This document shows positions 33,804 through 42,072 of a DNA stretch of 64,000 nt, piece after piece. Within the stretch, counting starts at the first letter, position 1. Every line of letters begins with the position of its first letter. A model generated the notes under the pieces. It saw nothing but the letters and a program-made list of their open reading frames with translations, was not told the origin of the DNA and did no database searches. The translations under genes and the position numbers were made by a program. This DNA comes from Streptomyces sp. NBC_00154 (GTDB lineage: Bacteria; Actinomycetota; Actinomycetes; Streptomycetales; Streptomycetaceae), in contig NZ_JAPEMI010000003.1 in the NCBI RefSeq assembly GCF_026342835.1, forward strand, positions 62,001 to 126,000, read 5' to 3'.

Positions 33804-36800
33804 CGCCGCCTCCTCCATCGCCGCCGCGCCGGCTTCTCCGGCGTCGGTGCCTGCCCCCGCACGCTGTCCAGCTCGGTCTGGACGGCGAGCGTGTCCGGGT
33901 GGTCGTCGCCCAGCCGCAGCCGCCGTTTCGCCAGCACCTCGCGCAGGACCGGCTCGGCGTCGCCCGGTCGCCCGAGCCTGTGGTGCACCCGCGCCAGCCC
34001 CACCCGGGCGTCGAGCGTCCGGCCGTCGTCGCGGCCGAAGCGCTTCACGAGCCGGGGCAGCAGGTCGGCGTACATCCGTTCCGCTTCCGCCTGTTCGCCG
34101 CTCGCCGAGAGCAGGGACGCGAGCGCCGCGGTCGCCTCCAGGGTGGCCGGGTGGTCCGGCCCCAGGTCCTGTGCGCGCTCTCCGGTCACCGCCCGGACCA
34201 GCGCCAGGGCCTCCGGCTCCCGGTGCAGGTCGGTGAGGACCGCGGCCCAGCCGAGCATCGCGCCCTGGGTTTCGACGTGCCCGGCGTCCCAGAGGTGGGA
34301 GCGGACGTCGACGACGAGTTGCCATGCGTGTTCGGCCGCGGCCAGGTCGCCCTCGCGGTGCAGGACCGGGGCGGCCTCGGCGAGCGTGACGAGGTCGTCC
34401 TGGAGCTGCCCGGCGAAGTATCCGGCCCAGAACTCCTCCGACCGGTTCAGCTCTGCCTCCGGTCGCAGCAGCAGCGCGAGTCCTTCGGCCGTGCTCGGTA
34501 TCTGTGTGGGCTCCCGGGTCGCCGCGTCCTCGGCCACGAAGCGCACGTACAGCCGATAGCCGGTATCGGTGCGCGAAGCGATCTTGTCCAGTTCGCCGGC
34601 GAGCTCCAGGGTGCGGGTGACGGCGTGCCGCTGCCGGTCGCCGAGGCGGGCGAACGCCTCGACGAGCGCCGGGCGGCTGTCGTCGCGGGAAGGCAGCGGA
34701 ACGGCGACCTCGGCCCGCAGCTCGTCGAGCGTGGGCTCGGCCTCCGGCCGCAGGGAGCCGGTCGCCGAGCCGAAGTCGTATTCCCAGTCCAGGGCCCAGG
34801 TCAGCAGGCGCCCGTGCTCGTCGCCGGCCAGGAGCAGGGTGGCGTCGGGGGCCAGCGCGACGTGTGTGACCGCGTCCGAAAAGCCGGTGAAGGCGCGCAG
34901 TTGCCGGCCGGTCGTGAGGTCCCACAACCGGGCCTTCCGGTCCTCCCCGCCCGACGCCGCGAGCCGGAAGTCCGGTGTGACAGCCAGACTCCGCACGATG
35001 CCTACGTGCCCGGCCAGGACGTGGACGCAGCGCGCACCCACGACGTCCCACAGCCGGACGGTGCCGTCCACCGAGCAGGACAGCAGCCGCCGGGCGTCCG
35101 GGCTCGGCAGGACGTCGACCACGGCGTCCGTGTGCCCGGTGAGTACCACCTCGCACTGTCCGTCGGCGGTCCGCCAGACCCGCACCGCTGCGTCGGCGCC
35201 ACCGGTGACCACGAACCGGCTGTCGTCGCTCAGCCGCGCGGCGCCGATCCACTCGTGGTGCCCGCGCAGCACCCACCGGAGCTCGCCTTCGCGCAGATCC
35301 CAGATCTTCACGCTGACGTCCTGGCCGCGCGAGAGCCCGTAGCGGTGATCAGCGCTGACGGCCACGCCCAGCACCGCCCCCGGGTGCGCCTCCCAGCGCC
35401 CGATGGTCCGGCCGCTGCCGATGTCCCAGGCCGCGACCAGGCCGTCGGCGGTTCCCGAGAGAGCCACTTGGCCGTCCGCGCTGACCGCGACGTAGTACAC
35501 GTGGTCGCGGGGGCTGGTGAACAGCTGGACGATCCGCCTGTCGCGCGGGTGCCAGGCGACGACCCGGCCGTCCTCGCCCCCGGACACCGCGAGCCGGCCG
35601 TCGGCGGTCATCGCCACGGCGCTGATGTGGCCGGTGTGCAGGCTGAGCGTGTGCAGCAGCTGCCCGGTCTCGACGTCGAAGACCCACGCTTCGGCGCCGT
35701 TCCCGGCGCGGGCGAGCGCGGTGGGGCTGCGGCCGCTGAACTCCAGGGCCCACGACCGGCCGTCCTCCGGGACGATCCGGCCCGCGGACCAGGCGTCGGC
35801 GAGCTCGGTACGGCGGCCGAGGGCGCCGAGGCGGCGCCAGAGACGCACCGGCTCGGTGTGGCGCCGGTGCCCGGGCAGCGCGCGGGCGGCGCGGATCAGA
35901 CCTGCCGCGTCGTCGAGCCGTCCGGTTCCGGCCAGCGTGGCCGCCTCCGCCAGCAGCGCGGCCGCCCGGGCGGCGGTGGCGGCGACGTCCGGGGCTGCGT
36001 GCGGGCGGACGTAGCTCCACGGGGCCGGCGGTCCCGCGGGCGGCAGATGCCACACCCGCACGGACTTCCCCTCGGCGGTGACCGCGACCCGCCCGGCCGC
36101 GCTGAGCACGACCTTCTTGGTGTCGGGCGTCGGGTCCAGGGACAGGCGGCACCGGCCACTGCCCAGGTCCCACACTCTCGACGGCTCGTCCCGGCCACCG
36201 CTGGAGAAGCCGACCGTCCCGTCCAGGTTGACGGCGACCCGGCCGAAGCCGGTCTTCAGCTCCCGCCGGGATTCGCCAGACTCTAGATCGACCAGGCGGA
36301 CGTCCGTGCTGCCGAGGTCGACCACGGCGAGGCGGCCGTCGCCGCTGAACCGCGCCGACATCAGGGTGCGGTCGAACCGGTGCACCAGCTCGCCCGTGCG
36401 GACGTCGTACACGGAGTTCGTGTGGCGCTGGTAGTCGATGACGGAGCACAGGGTGCCCTGGGCCCCGAGGACGTCCGCCTTGCTCTCGAACTGCCGGACG
36501 TCCAGGGGTTCGCGCGTCTCGAGGTCCCAGGTGACGGTTTCCCCTTCGAAGCCGCTGGTGACCGCGTGCCGCTGGTCCGCCGTCAGCGCGACCAGGCCCA
36601 CCCAGCTGGGGTGGCCGGGCAGTTCGAACCCGGTCGCGGCTTCGAGGTCGAGCACGAGCGCCCGCCCGACACCCCCGCCGACGACCACGAGCTGTCCGTC
36701 GTCGCGCACCGCCACGGCCGAGGCACGATACTTCTCGAGCTGGAACTGTTGCCGGCACTCCTTCGTGGGGACGTCCCAGATCCGCAGCCCGCCGGAGCCG

Positions 36801-38149
36801 TCGGCCGAGACCACGACCTGGCCGTCCGGGGTCAACGCGAGGGCGGCGATCCAGTCTTCGTGCTCCCCCGGCAGGACCGACTGCGCGGGGGCGGGCGCGT
36901 GCTCGACCGACGCGAGCGCGTCGGCGATCTGCGGATCGCCGGGCGTCCGCGCGTCCGCGTCCCGCAGCAGCGCGGCCGCCGCGACCGGATCGCCACGTTC
37001 TCGGTGCACGAGCGCGAGCAGGTACTCCCCGACACCGTCACCCGGATCCCCGAACCGCACGGACTCCAGTTCGTCGACCAGTTCGGCATCGGTGATCACC
37101 CCGGTCCGCCATCGATGCAGCCCGCGGTTGTAGCGGGCGTGCGGGTGGTGCGGATCCGCCCGCAGAGCCCGGGTCCACAGCTCCTCGGCGCTGTCGCGGC
37201 GGCCGAGGTCCAGCATGGACAGCGCGTGGTTGGACAAGCCGTCGGCGAGCAGAGTGGCCGCCGCCGGAGCGCGCCGGAGATACGGGCCGACTTCCCGCTC
37301 GTGCACCCGGATCAGGCGCTCCGCGAGCGGCCCGAGCCGGGCGGGACGCGCGGCCGGGTCCTCGGTGAAGCACTCGCGCAGCACGTCCGCCACCTCGGCC
37401 GGCACCGGCAGGACCGCGTCCGGGGCCCCGGAGCGGGCGAAGCCGTCGAAGACGCCGCCCGCCGCGGTCCCGTCCGGGTCCGGTGGCCGGCCGAGGAACA
37501 TTTCGAGGACGGTGACCGCCCAGGACCAGGTGTCCGTGGCCGTCGTGAGCCCGCCCGGCGACCGCGCCTGTTCGGGCGAGCAGTACGCGGGAGTCAGGCC
37601 GCCGCGGCTGACGAACGGATCCGCGTCCCCGGCGTCCTGCCCGGTGGCCATGCGGACCCGGGCCATGCCGAAGTCGGTGACCTTGACCGTGCCGTCCCGG
37701 GTGAGCATCACGTTGGCGGGCTTGACGTCCTGGTGCACGACCCCGTTCTCGTGCGCGTGGTCGAGCCCCCACGCGGACTGGATGGCGACGTCCAGCACCG
37801 ATCCCAGGGAGTCGGTCCCGTAGAGGCTCCGGCTCCGGACGGCTTCGGCCAGGCTGCCGCCGTCCACCCACTCCGCGAAGACCCGGGGCACGCCGTCGAG
37901 GGTGCGGACGTAGACGCAGTTCGCGATGTGCGGGTGCAGGCCCAGCCCGACCCACACCTCGGCTTCCCGTTCGAAGTCCCGGATCGCGTCCGGCGAGCGG
38001 ACCAGTGCCCGGCGCGGGGTCTTCACCGCCAGGTCGATGTCCCAGCCGTGGTGCCGGACCCGGTGCACCAGTCCCATGCCGCCTGTGCGCACCACGTCCA
38101 GGACCTCGTAGAGGTCGAGGATCAGGTCCCCGCGGCGCCACGTCGCCAT
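33800..38149 (-). CDS. Giant Ser/Thr protein kinase with TPR and two WD40 blocks
   Basis: The product has 1449 residues. The kinase domain occupies about 10-285: G-loop RTGGMGLVHR, Lys43 in AVKTP, the catalytic loop HQDVKPAN at 139-146 (HQD instead of HRD), DFG at 159-161 and TPAYCSPEQ for the APE region. TPR-like helices cover about 295-415. A first WD40 block is at about 430-770 (VVSADGSGGLRIWD), followed by a helical linker (ARAAALLAEAATLAGTGRLD). A second WD40 block is at about 860-1180 (LLSCSVDGTVRLWD, AASGGEDRKARLWD). The C-terminal TPR array (LGPDHPATLEATAALASLLS, LGDDHPDTLAVQTELDSV) is of the kinesin-light-chain type common in NTP-dependent conflict proteins. No transmembrane segment. 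It starts 5 bases after the upstream gene and overlaps the downstream one. Confidence 0.9.
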   Translation of the reverse strand: MATWRRGDLILDLYEVLDVVRTGGMGLVHRVRHHGWDIDLAVKTPRRALVRSPDAIRDFEREAEVWVGLGLHPHIANCVYVRTLDGVPRVFAEWVDGGSLAEAVRSRSLYGTDSLGSVLDVAIQSAWGLDHAHENGVVHQDVKPANVMLTRDGTVKVTDFGMARVRMATGQDAGDADPFVSRGGLTPAYCSPEQARSPGGLTTATDTWSWAVTVLEMFLGRPPDPDGTAAGGVFDGFARSGAPDAVLPVPAEVADVLRECFTEDPAARPARLGPLAERLIRVHEREVGPYLRRAPAAATLLADGLSNHALSMLDLGRRDSAEELWTRALRADPHHPHARYNRGLHRWRTGVITDAELVDELESVRFGDPGDGVGEYLLALVHRERGDPVAAAALLRDADARTPGDPQIADALASVEHAPAPAQSVLPGEHEDWIAALALTPDGQVVVSADGSGGLRIWDVPTKECRQQFQLEKYRASAVAVRDDGQLVVVGGGVGRALVLDLEAATGFELPGHPSWVGLVALTADQRHAVTSGFEGETVTWDLETREPLDVRQFESKADVLGAQGTLCSVIDYQRHTNSVYDVRTGELVHRFDRTLMSARFSGDGRLAVVDLGSTDVRLVDLESGESRRELKTGFGRVAVNLDGTVGFSSGGRDEPSRVWDLGSGRCRLSLDPTPDTKKVVLSAAGRVAVTAEGKSVRVWHLPPAGPPAPWSYVRPHAAPDVAATAARAAALLAEAATLAGTGRLDDAAGLIRAARALPGHRRHTEPVRLWRRLGALGRRTELADAWSAGRIVPEDGRSWALEFSGRSPTALARAGNGAEAWVFDVETGQLLHTLSLHTGHISAVAMTADGRLAVSGGEDGRVVAWHPRDRRIVQLFTSPRDHVYYVAVSADGQVALSGTADGLVAAWDIGSGRTIGRWEAHPGAVLGVAVSADHRYGLSRGQDVSVKIWDLREGELRWVLRGHHEWIGAARLSDDSRFVVTGGADAAVRVWRTADGQCEVVLTGHTDAVVDVLPSPDARRLLSCSVDGTVRLWDVVGARCVHVLAGHVGIVRSLAVTPDFRLAASGGEDRKARLWDLTTGRQLRAFTGFSDAVTHVALAPDATLLLAGDEHGRLLTWALDWEYDFGSATGSLRPEAEPTLDELRAEVAVPLPSRDDSRPALVEAFARLGDRQRHAVTRTLELAGELDKIASRTDTGYRLYVRFVAEDAATREPTQIPSTAEGLALLLRPEAELNRSEEFWAGYFAGQLQDDLVTLAEAAPVLHREGDLAAAEHAWQLVVDVRSHLWDAGHVETQGAMLGWAAVLTDLHREPEALALVRAVTGERAQDLGPDHPATLEATAALASLLSASGEQAEAERMYADLLPRLVKRFGRDDGRTLDARVGLARVHHRLGRPGDAEPVLREVLAKRRLRLGDDHPDTLAVQTELDSVRGQAPTPEKPARRRWRRRR

Positions 38150-38154
38150 CGTCG

Positions 38155-38817
38155 TCAGTCGACGGTGGCGACGTACACCGGTGTCCCGAGCAGTACCGAC
38201 CTGGCCGTGCCGTCCGGGCTGTCGCCGTGCAGCAGGCGCTTGGCCACGAACTCGACGTTCTGCGCCGGCCACCGCAGGCTCGCCACGGCTCCCTGCACCC
38301 GGGCGAGCGCGGCGCGATCGGCCCGGTCGAGGTCGCCGTCCACCGCGTCGGCGACGTACTCGTCCTCGAGGTCCGAAGTGACTCCCAGCCCGTCGAGCAT
38401 CGACGACATCATCGAGCGCCCCACCCCGCGCGCCTCGGCGTCCGGCACGGAGTCCCACACGTGCTTGTACGAGCCGCCCAGCCCGACGACGGTGTTCTCG
38501 CTCCGCCCGCCGAAGAACACCAGCGAGGACGTGGGATCGCCGGGGAACGCCCCCCAGCGCATCGGCAGCAGCCCCCAGAAGAACTGACCCGGCTCGTCCA
38601 CCGAGCCGAGATCACCGTGATCGCGCAGATACCCGACGACGGTCTCCAGCCGGCGGATCCGGTCGTCGGACGGGCCCTCGGTCGTTCGCTTCGCCGACAG
38701 CACCGTGAGATTCACGCCCAGCTCCGTCTGGCGCTTCGCCCCGAACCTGGGATCGATCTGCGGCAACAGCATGTCGATCTTGCTGTCGCTGACGTAAACG
38801 TAGTAGCTGAACGACAT
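38155..38817 (-). CDS. DUF7019/SAVMC3_10250-like protein, first gene of the kinase operon
   Basis: The 220-residue product starts at ATG 38817 (MSFSYYVYVSDSKIDMLLPQ) with GGAGGGAG 8 bases upstream; the longer frame from 38838 is less likely. Marks are DSKIDMLLPQIDPRFGAKR, LPMRWGAFPGDPTSSLVFFG and SVLLGTPVYVAT at the end. The combination YVYVSDxKIDML..QI matches an uncharacterised actinobacterial family seen beside signalling and conflict genes. The stop is five bases from the kinase start. It could sense a ligand or protein that triggers the kinase (inference). Confidence 0.7.
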   Translation of the reverse strand: MSFSYYVYVSDSKIDMLLPQIDPRFGAKRQTELGVNLTVLSAKRTTEGPSDDRIRRLETVVGYLRDHGDLGSVDEPGQFFWGLLPMRWGAFPGDPTSSLVFFGGRSENTVVGLGGSYKHVWDSVPDAEARGVGRSMMSSMLDGLGVTSDLEDEYVADAVDGDLDRADRAALARVQGAVASLRWPAQNVEFVAKRLLHGDSPDGTARSVLLGTPVYVATVD

Positions 38818-39093
38818 TGCCAGCTCCCTCCCAGGCATTGACCTGCCCCAGCGTAGCGATCACGGCCCAATGCGAGCCATCAGATGCGTGGATCGGGCAC
38901 CGTGAGGTTGCGGTGCCCGCGCTCCGATCGGGATGACGCACATTCAGGAAACCAAGTCGCGATCATGCAAAGGCCCTGGGGAACTGGCTGTGTTCGGCGC
39001 GGGCCACCGAGTTCGAGGGGACCGTCGTCAAGGATGATCCAGGTTGAATAGTCATGTACGGCTTTGGTGTAGGTGGGGCCGGACATCAGTGAA
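38818..39093. other. Intergenic region with an ISAs1-like end remnant
   Basis: No gene is assigned. At about 38955-38982 the sequence GATCATGCAAAGGCCCTGG resembles the outer end of the ISAs1 element at 51260-51285 (GATCATGCAATGACCCTGG), so an IS end was left behind. The promoter of the kinase operon must lie in this interval. Confidence 0.4.
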
Positions 39094-39545
39094 CGGCCGG
39101 CCGGTTCGAGGCCGCCCTCGACGGCTTCGGCCGGGCGCTGTCGCTCGTACGCGGCCCGGTGCTCGACGGCACTCCCGAGGGCCCGGTGCTGACCCGCTTC
39201 TCCACCTGGGTGGAGGAGGAGCGGCTCGCCTTCCTGGAGCTGTCCGTTGTACCGGTGCGGCGCTCGGCCGGCACCGCGAGGTCATCAAGTGCTGAACACC
39301 CTCACCGCCGAGTACCCGTTGCGGAAGTCCTTCTACCGCCGGCTGATCCTGGTGCTGTACCGCTCGGAGCGACAGGCGGAGGGTGCTCCCGGTGTACCGC
39401 TCCGCACAGCCCGTCCTCAGATCCGAACTGGGCCTGGAGGCCCGTCCTCAGATCCGAACTGGGCCTGGAGCCCTGCCGGTCGCTGCGCCGAATGCACCAG
39501 GCGATCCTCACTTCTGACCGGCTCCTCGATCTCCCCCGTGGCGAG
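39094..39545 (+). pseudogene. SARP-family activator remnant (BTAD domain)
   Basis: Pieces in three frames read RFEAALDGFGRALSLVRGPV, TWVEEERLAFLELSV, LNTLTAEYPLRKSFYRRLI and SELGLEP..RSLRRMHQAIL. This is the order of the bacterial transcriptional activation domain of SARP regulators, which activate antibiotic clusters. The N-terminal DNA-binding domain is missing, frameshifts occur near 39255 and 39385, and a 31-bp tandem duplication interrupts the end. It is a dead regulator, possibly of a lost biosynthetic cluster. Confidence 0.78.
39410..39471 (+). repeat. 31-bp tandem duplication inside the SARP remnant
   Basis: CCCGTCCTCAGATCCGAACT plus ten more identical bases occur at 39410-39439 and again at 39441-39470. 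The period of 31 is not a multiple of three, so it shifts the frame. Confidence 0.9.
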
Positions 39546-39752
39546 CTGACGGTGGCCACCAGGCACCCTGTGGCATCCGATGCGCCCATTCAGCCGGTGC
39601 TCGCCTGGGCGATTGGGTGAAACCGGTCTCCGCCCCCTCATCGATGTAGCCGAGTCCCGTTGCCTGTCCAGGCATCATGCCTGATCCCGCCCGCTCCTGA
39701 TGGGTGCGGTATCCGAACCCCTGGGCACTCTGGAGAACAAGAAAGAGTCCTC

Positions 39753-40053
39753 ATGAATATTCACCGGTTGGCCCAGTGGACGGCGCGCTGGACGCTGTGC
39801 GTGCTTGCGGGCATTGCCCTGCACGTTCATCAACACGGCCACCGTCTGCGGCGGCGGCAGCGAGTCGGCCACCGCGAGCAATCCGACGACGGTAACCGGC
39901 ACCTGCAACGGCGGGAACGGCGGTGGGAGATCGATCCTGCCGACCAACCCCAACGGCATCCTCACGATGTTCAGCAACGTCAGCACCAGCAACAACATCA
40001 ACAGCTCCGGCGGCAGCAACACCAACCAGACCTTCACGAAGACCACCGAATGA
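39753..40053 (+). pseudogene. Small secreted Gly/Asn/Thr-rich protein, frameshifted
   Basis: MNIHRLAQWTARWTLCVLAG forms the start of a signal peptide. One frame over, TFINTATVCGGGSESATASN, TCNGGNGGGRSILPTNPNG and NNINSSGGSNTNQTFTKTTE follow. The slip is near 39825. The intact form would be a secreted protein of about 100 residues with two cysteines and low-complexity Asn/Ser/Thr, resembling small Streptomyces cell-surface proteins. The 40054-40349 interval after it shows no convincing gene. Confidence 0.5.
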
Positions 40054-40349
40054 CAACGACCTTCCGAGCGAGCCACCCCATCCCATGGCGGTGGCCCGGT
40101 TGCGTAACGGCGCCGTGTGCAGATCTTCCACCGCCGACCACTCCCGCCCGCCACGCTGCGCACACCAACGATCCGGATCGGCGGGCAGATCACACCTTCG
40201 AGGCCGAGCAGCCGCGCACATCGCACGTCTCGTGCCGAGGTCCCGAGACGTCAGTGGTCCGGCTCAACCCGGCGCCCTCGTATGGCGAACCAGCAGGGGA
40301 GGACTCTGTGTGTCAGGGAACACCAGCCGCAGGCCGCGCAGCGTTCCGG

Positions 40350-41285
40350 ATGTCGGATGGGAGGCCGTCGGTACTGTCAGCGGGCCCCAGAAGCTGTGAA
40401 ACGAATACCGACGGCGACGCACTCCGGCCGCGGACCGGATCGGGCAACCTCCCACGGGCGGTCGTGTTGGCGGTGCTGGTCGGGGCGCTGCTCCCCGGCA
40501 CTGTCGCAGCGTGCAGCGCCGGCGGCAAGGACGTGACCGCGACCAGCCGCCAAGTGCACCTCGGGGCTGATTCGCACGGCGTGCCGTTGCTGCGAGCAGA
40601 AGTGCGAGACACCCTCCCCCACGACCCGCAAGCCTTCACCCAGGGCCTGGAGTTCCGCGGCGGCAGCCTCTACGAAAGCACGGGCCTGGTCGGCCGGTCC
40701 TCGCTCCGCGCCGGACGGCCGGGCAAGCCGCCCACCGTGTACGCCGAGCTGCAGGCGCCCTTGTTCGGCGAGGGCATCACCCTGTCCGGCGACAAACTCT
40801 GGCAACTCACCTGGCGCAACGGCACCGCCATCGAGCGCGACCCCACCACACTCGCAGAACGTCGCCGTGTCACCTACCAGGGCGAAGGCTGGGGCCTGTG
40901 CCACCAACGCTTCTCCGGGCGGCAACAGCTCGTGATGAGCAATGGCACCGACCGGCTCACGTTCCGCGACCCCAACACCTTCAAGGCAACAGGCAGCATC
41001 GACGTGCGCCAGGACGGCCAACCCGTGACAGGGCTCAACGAACTGGAATGCGCGCCCGACGGCTTCATCTACTCGAACGTGTACCCGACGGACACGATCG
41101 TGCGCATCGACCCCAGCACCGGCACCGTCACCGCACACATCGACGCCACCGGACTCCTGACCCCATCCGAACGCAGCGGAGCCCAAGCACTCAACGGCAT
41201 CGCCGCCGTGCCAGGAACCAACCTGTTTTTGATCACCGGCAAGCTCTGGCCCCGCATGTTCAAGGTCAGCTTCGTAGCAAAGTGA
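40350..41285 (+). CDS. Glutaminyl-peptide cyclotransferase (lipoprotein)
   Basis: The product has about 311 residues. A lipoprotein signal (AVVLAVLVGALLPGTVAACS, lipobox VAAC) is followed by the five-bladed propeller of bacterial/plant-type glutamine cyclotransferases. Motifs: DPQAFTQGLEFRGGSLYEST, GEGITLSGDKLWQLTWRNG, YQGEGWGLCHQRFSGRQQLV, LNELECAPDGFIYSNVYPTD and ALNGIAAVPGTNLFLITGKL. It cyclises N-terminal Gln of peptides to pyroglutamate outside the cell. The start is uncertain: ATG 40350 gives a long pre-signal region, and no good Shine-Dalgarno sequence is visible. Confidence 0.88.
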   Translation: MSDGRPSVLSAGPRSCETNTDGDALRPRTGSGNLPRAVVLAVLVGALLPGTVAACSAGGKDVTATSRQVHLGADSHGVPLLRAEVRDTLPHDPQAFTQGLEFRGGSLYESTGLVGRSSLRAGRPGKPPTVYAELQAPLFGEGITLSGDKLWQLTWRNGTAIERDPTTLAERRRVTYQGEGWGLCHQRFSGRQQLVMSNGTDRLTFRDPNTFKATGSIDVRQDGQPVTGLNELECAPDGFIYSNVYPTDTIVRIDPSTGTVTAHIDATGLLTPSERSGAQALNGIAAVPGTNLFLITGKLWPRMFKVSFVAK

Positions 41286-41350
41286 CCGCCCTCGTCGGCA
41301 TGCGACGCAGGGCAGGGCCGCGCTGTTCAAGCGGTCCCCCGCGGGCGTGG

Positions 41351-41687
41351 TCAGGTCAGTCGCTGTACCCAGCTGGCGCTGAGTTCATCGAGCATCTGAT
41401 CACGCGTCAGCTTCCAGTCGGCACGATCCCAGTTCTGGGCGACGAAGTCGAGCTGGGCCATCGCAAGAACGCCCCGAAAGTGGCGTTGATGGGGCTCGAG
41501 GCGCCCAGCCGTCGTCAGTCCGTCCTCGATGTCGCTGATGGCCTCCCCCATCCATCGCTCGACCAGGTCGGTGAGTTCTGGATCGACCACCGCGGCCGCG
41601 GCCGGCCCGGATGATGGGTCGGATGGCCGGCCACCTGTCGGCGGTTCGCCGAAGCCACGCCGTGATCGCCTCCGGCGTCCCGGCCAT
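41351..41687 (-). pseudogene. Hypothetical helical protein with a frameshift
   Basis: ATG 41687 begins MAGTPEAITAWLRRTADRWP. After a slip near 41610 the protein resumes as VDPELTDLVERWMGEAISD, then LEPHQRHFRGVLAMAQLDFV and LDELSASWVQRLT with stop. An intact copy would be about 110 residues. No family was recognised. Confidence 0.4.
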
Positions 41688-41716
41688 TGAGACTCCTGGT
41701 GCGGCCTTCCGGTTCG

Positions 41717-41824
41717 GCGCCCGGGTGCGCCTTCCAGGTCGCCCCACGCGCGGGCGGTGGACTGCACCCGGCGGCAGTGCTCGACGCGGACCGCCTCGTA
41801 GGAGGCGAGTACGGCGTCCCAGTC
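41717..41824 (-). pseudogene. FAD monooxygenase C-terminal scrap
   Basis: DWDAVLASYEAVRVEHCRR and VQSTARAWGDLEGAPG match the end of aromatic-hydroxylase-type flavin monooxygenases (usually ..YExxRxpRxxrVQxxSrxwG). Only about 36 codons remain, fused by chance to the next gene. Confidence 0.5.
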
Positions 41825-41937
41825 CGGTACTCCGGCGTTCGCCCGTGGTTCTGCTCTCCAGAATTTACATGTCTTGTAGGCGAACCCGGCGCACGCTGTC
41901 GTCCGTGACTCAGTCACCCGCCAGTCCACCGGACGCA

Positions 41938-41978
41938 GCGAGGCCCTTCCCGTGCTCGAACTACGGGAAGGGCCTCGC
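41938..41978. terminator. 16-bp perfect hairpin upstream of the MurG-like gene
   Basis: GCGAGGCCCTTCCCGT (41938-41953) and ACGGGAAGGGCCTCGC (41963-41978) pair around a 9-base loop. It ends about 95 bp before the MurG-like start, so it may terminate upstream transcription or attenuate the downstream gene. Confidence 0.75.
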
Positions 41979-42072
41979 GGCCTTCTGTGGGTCAGCGTAT
42001 CTCTGTGACGTCACGCCGATGAGCGTCCGGATGTGCGCGTCTGGGCTCTTGGCAGCTAGTAGCGTGAGCCGG

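Noticed and set aside
33899..36286. Very long plus-strand open frame opposite the kinase gene
   Set aside because: It is an antisense shadow of high-GC coding sequence. The minus strand has kinase, WD40 and TPR motifs; the plus frame has none.
33084..38817. Naming the kinase operon as a defined CATRA-type or other published conflict system
   Set aside because: The architecture is suggestive, but the two small proteins could not be assigned to named components without a profile search.
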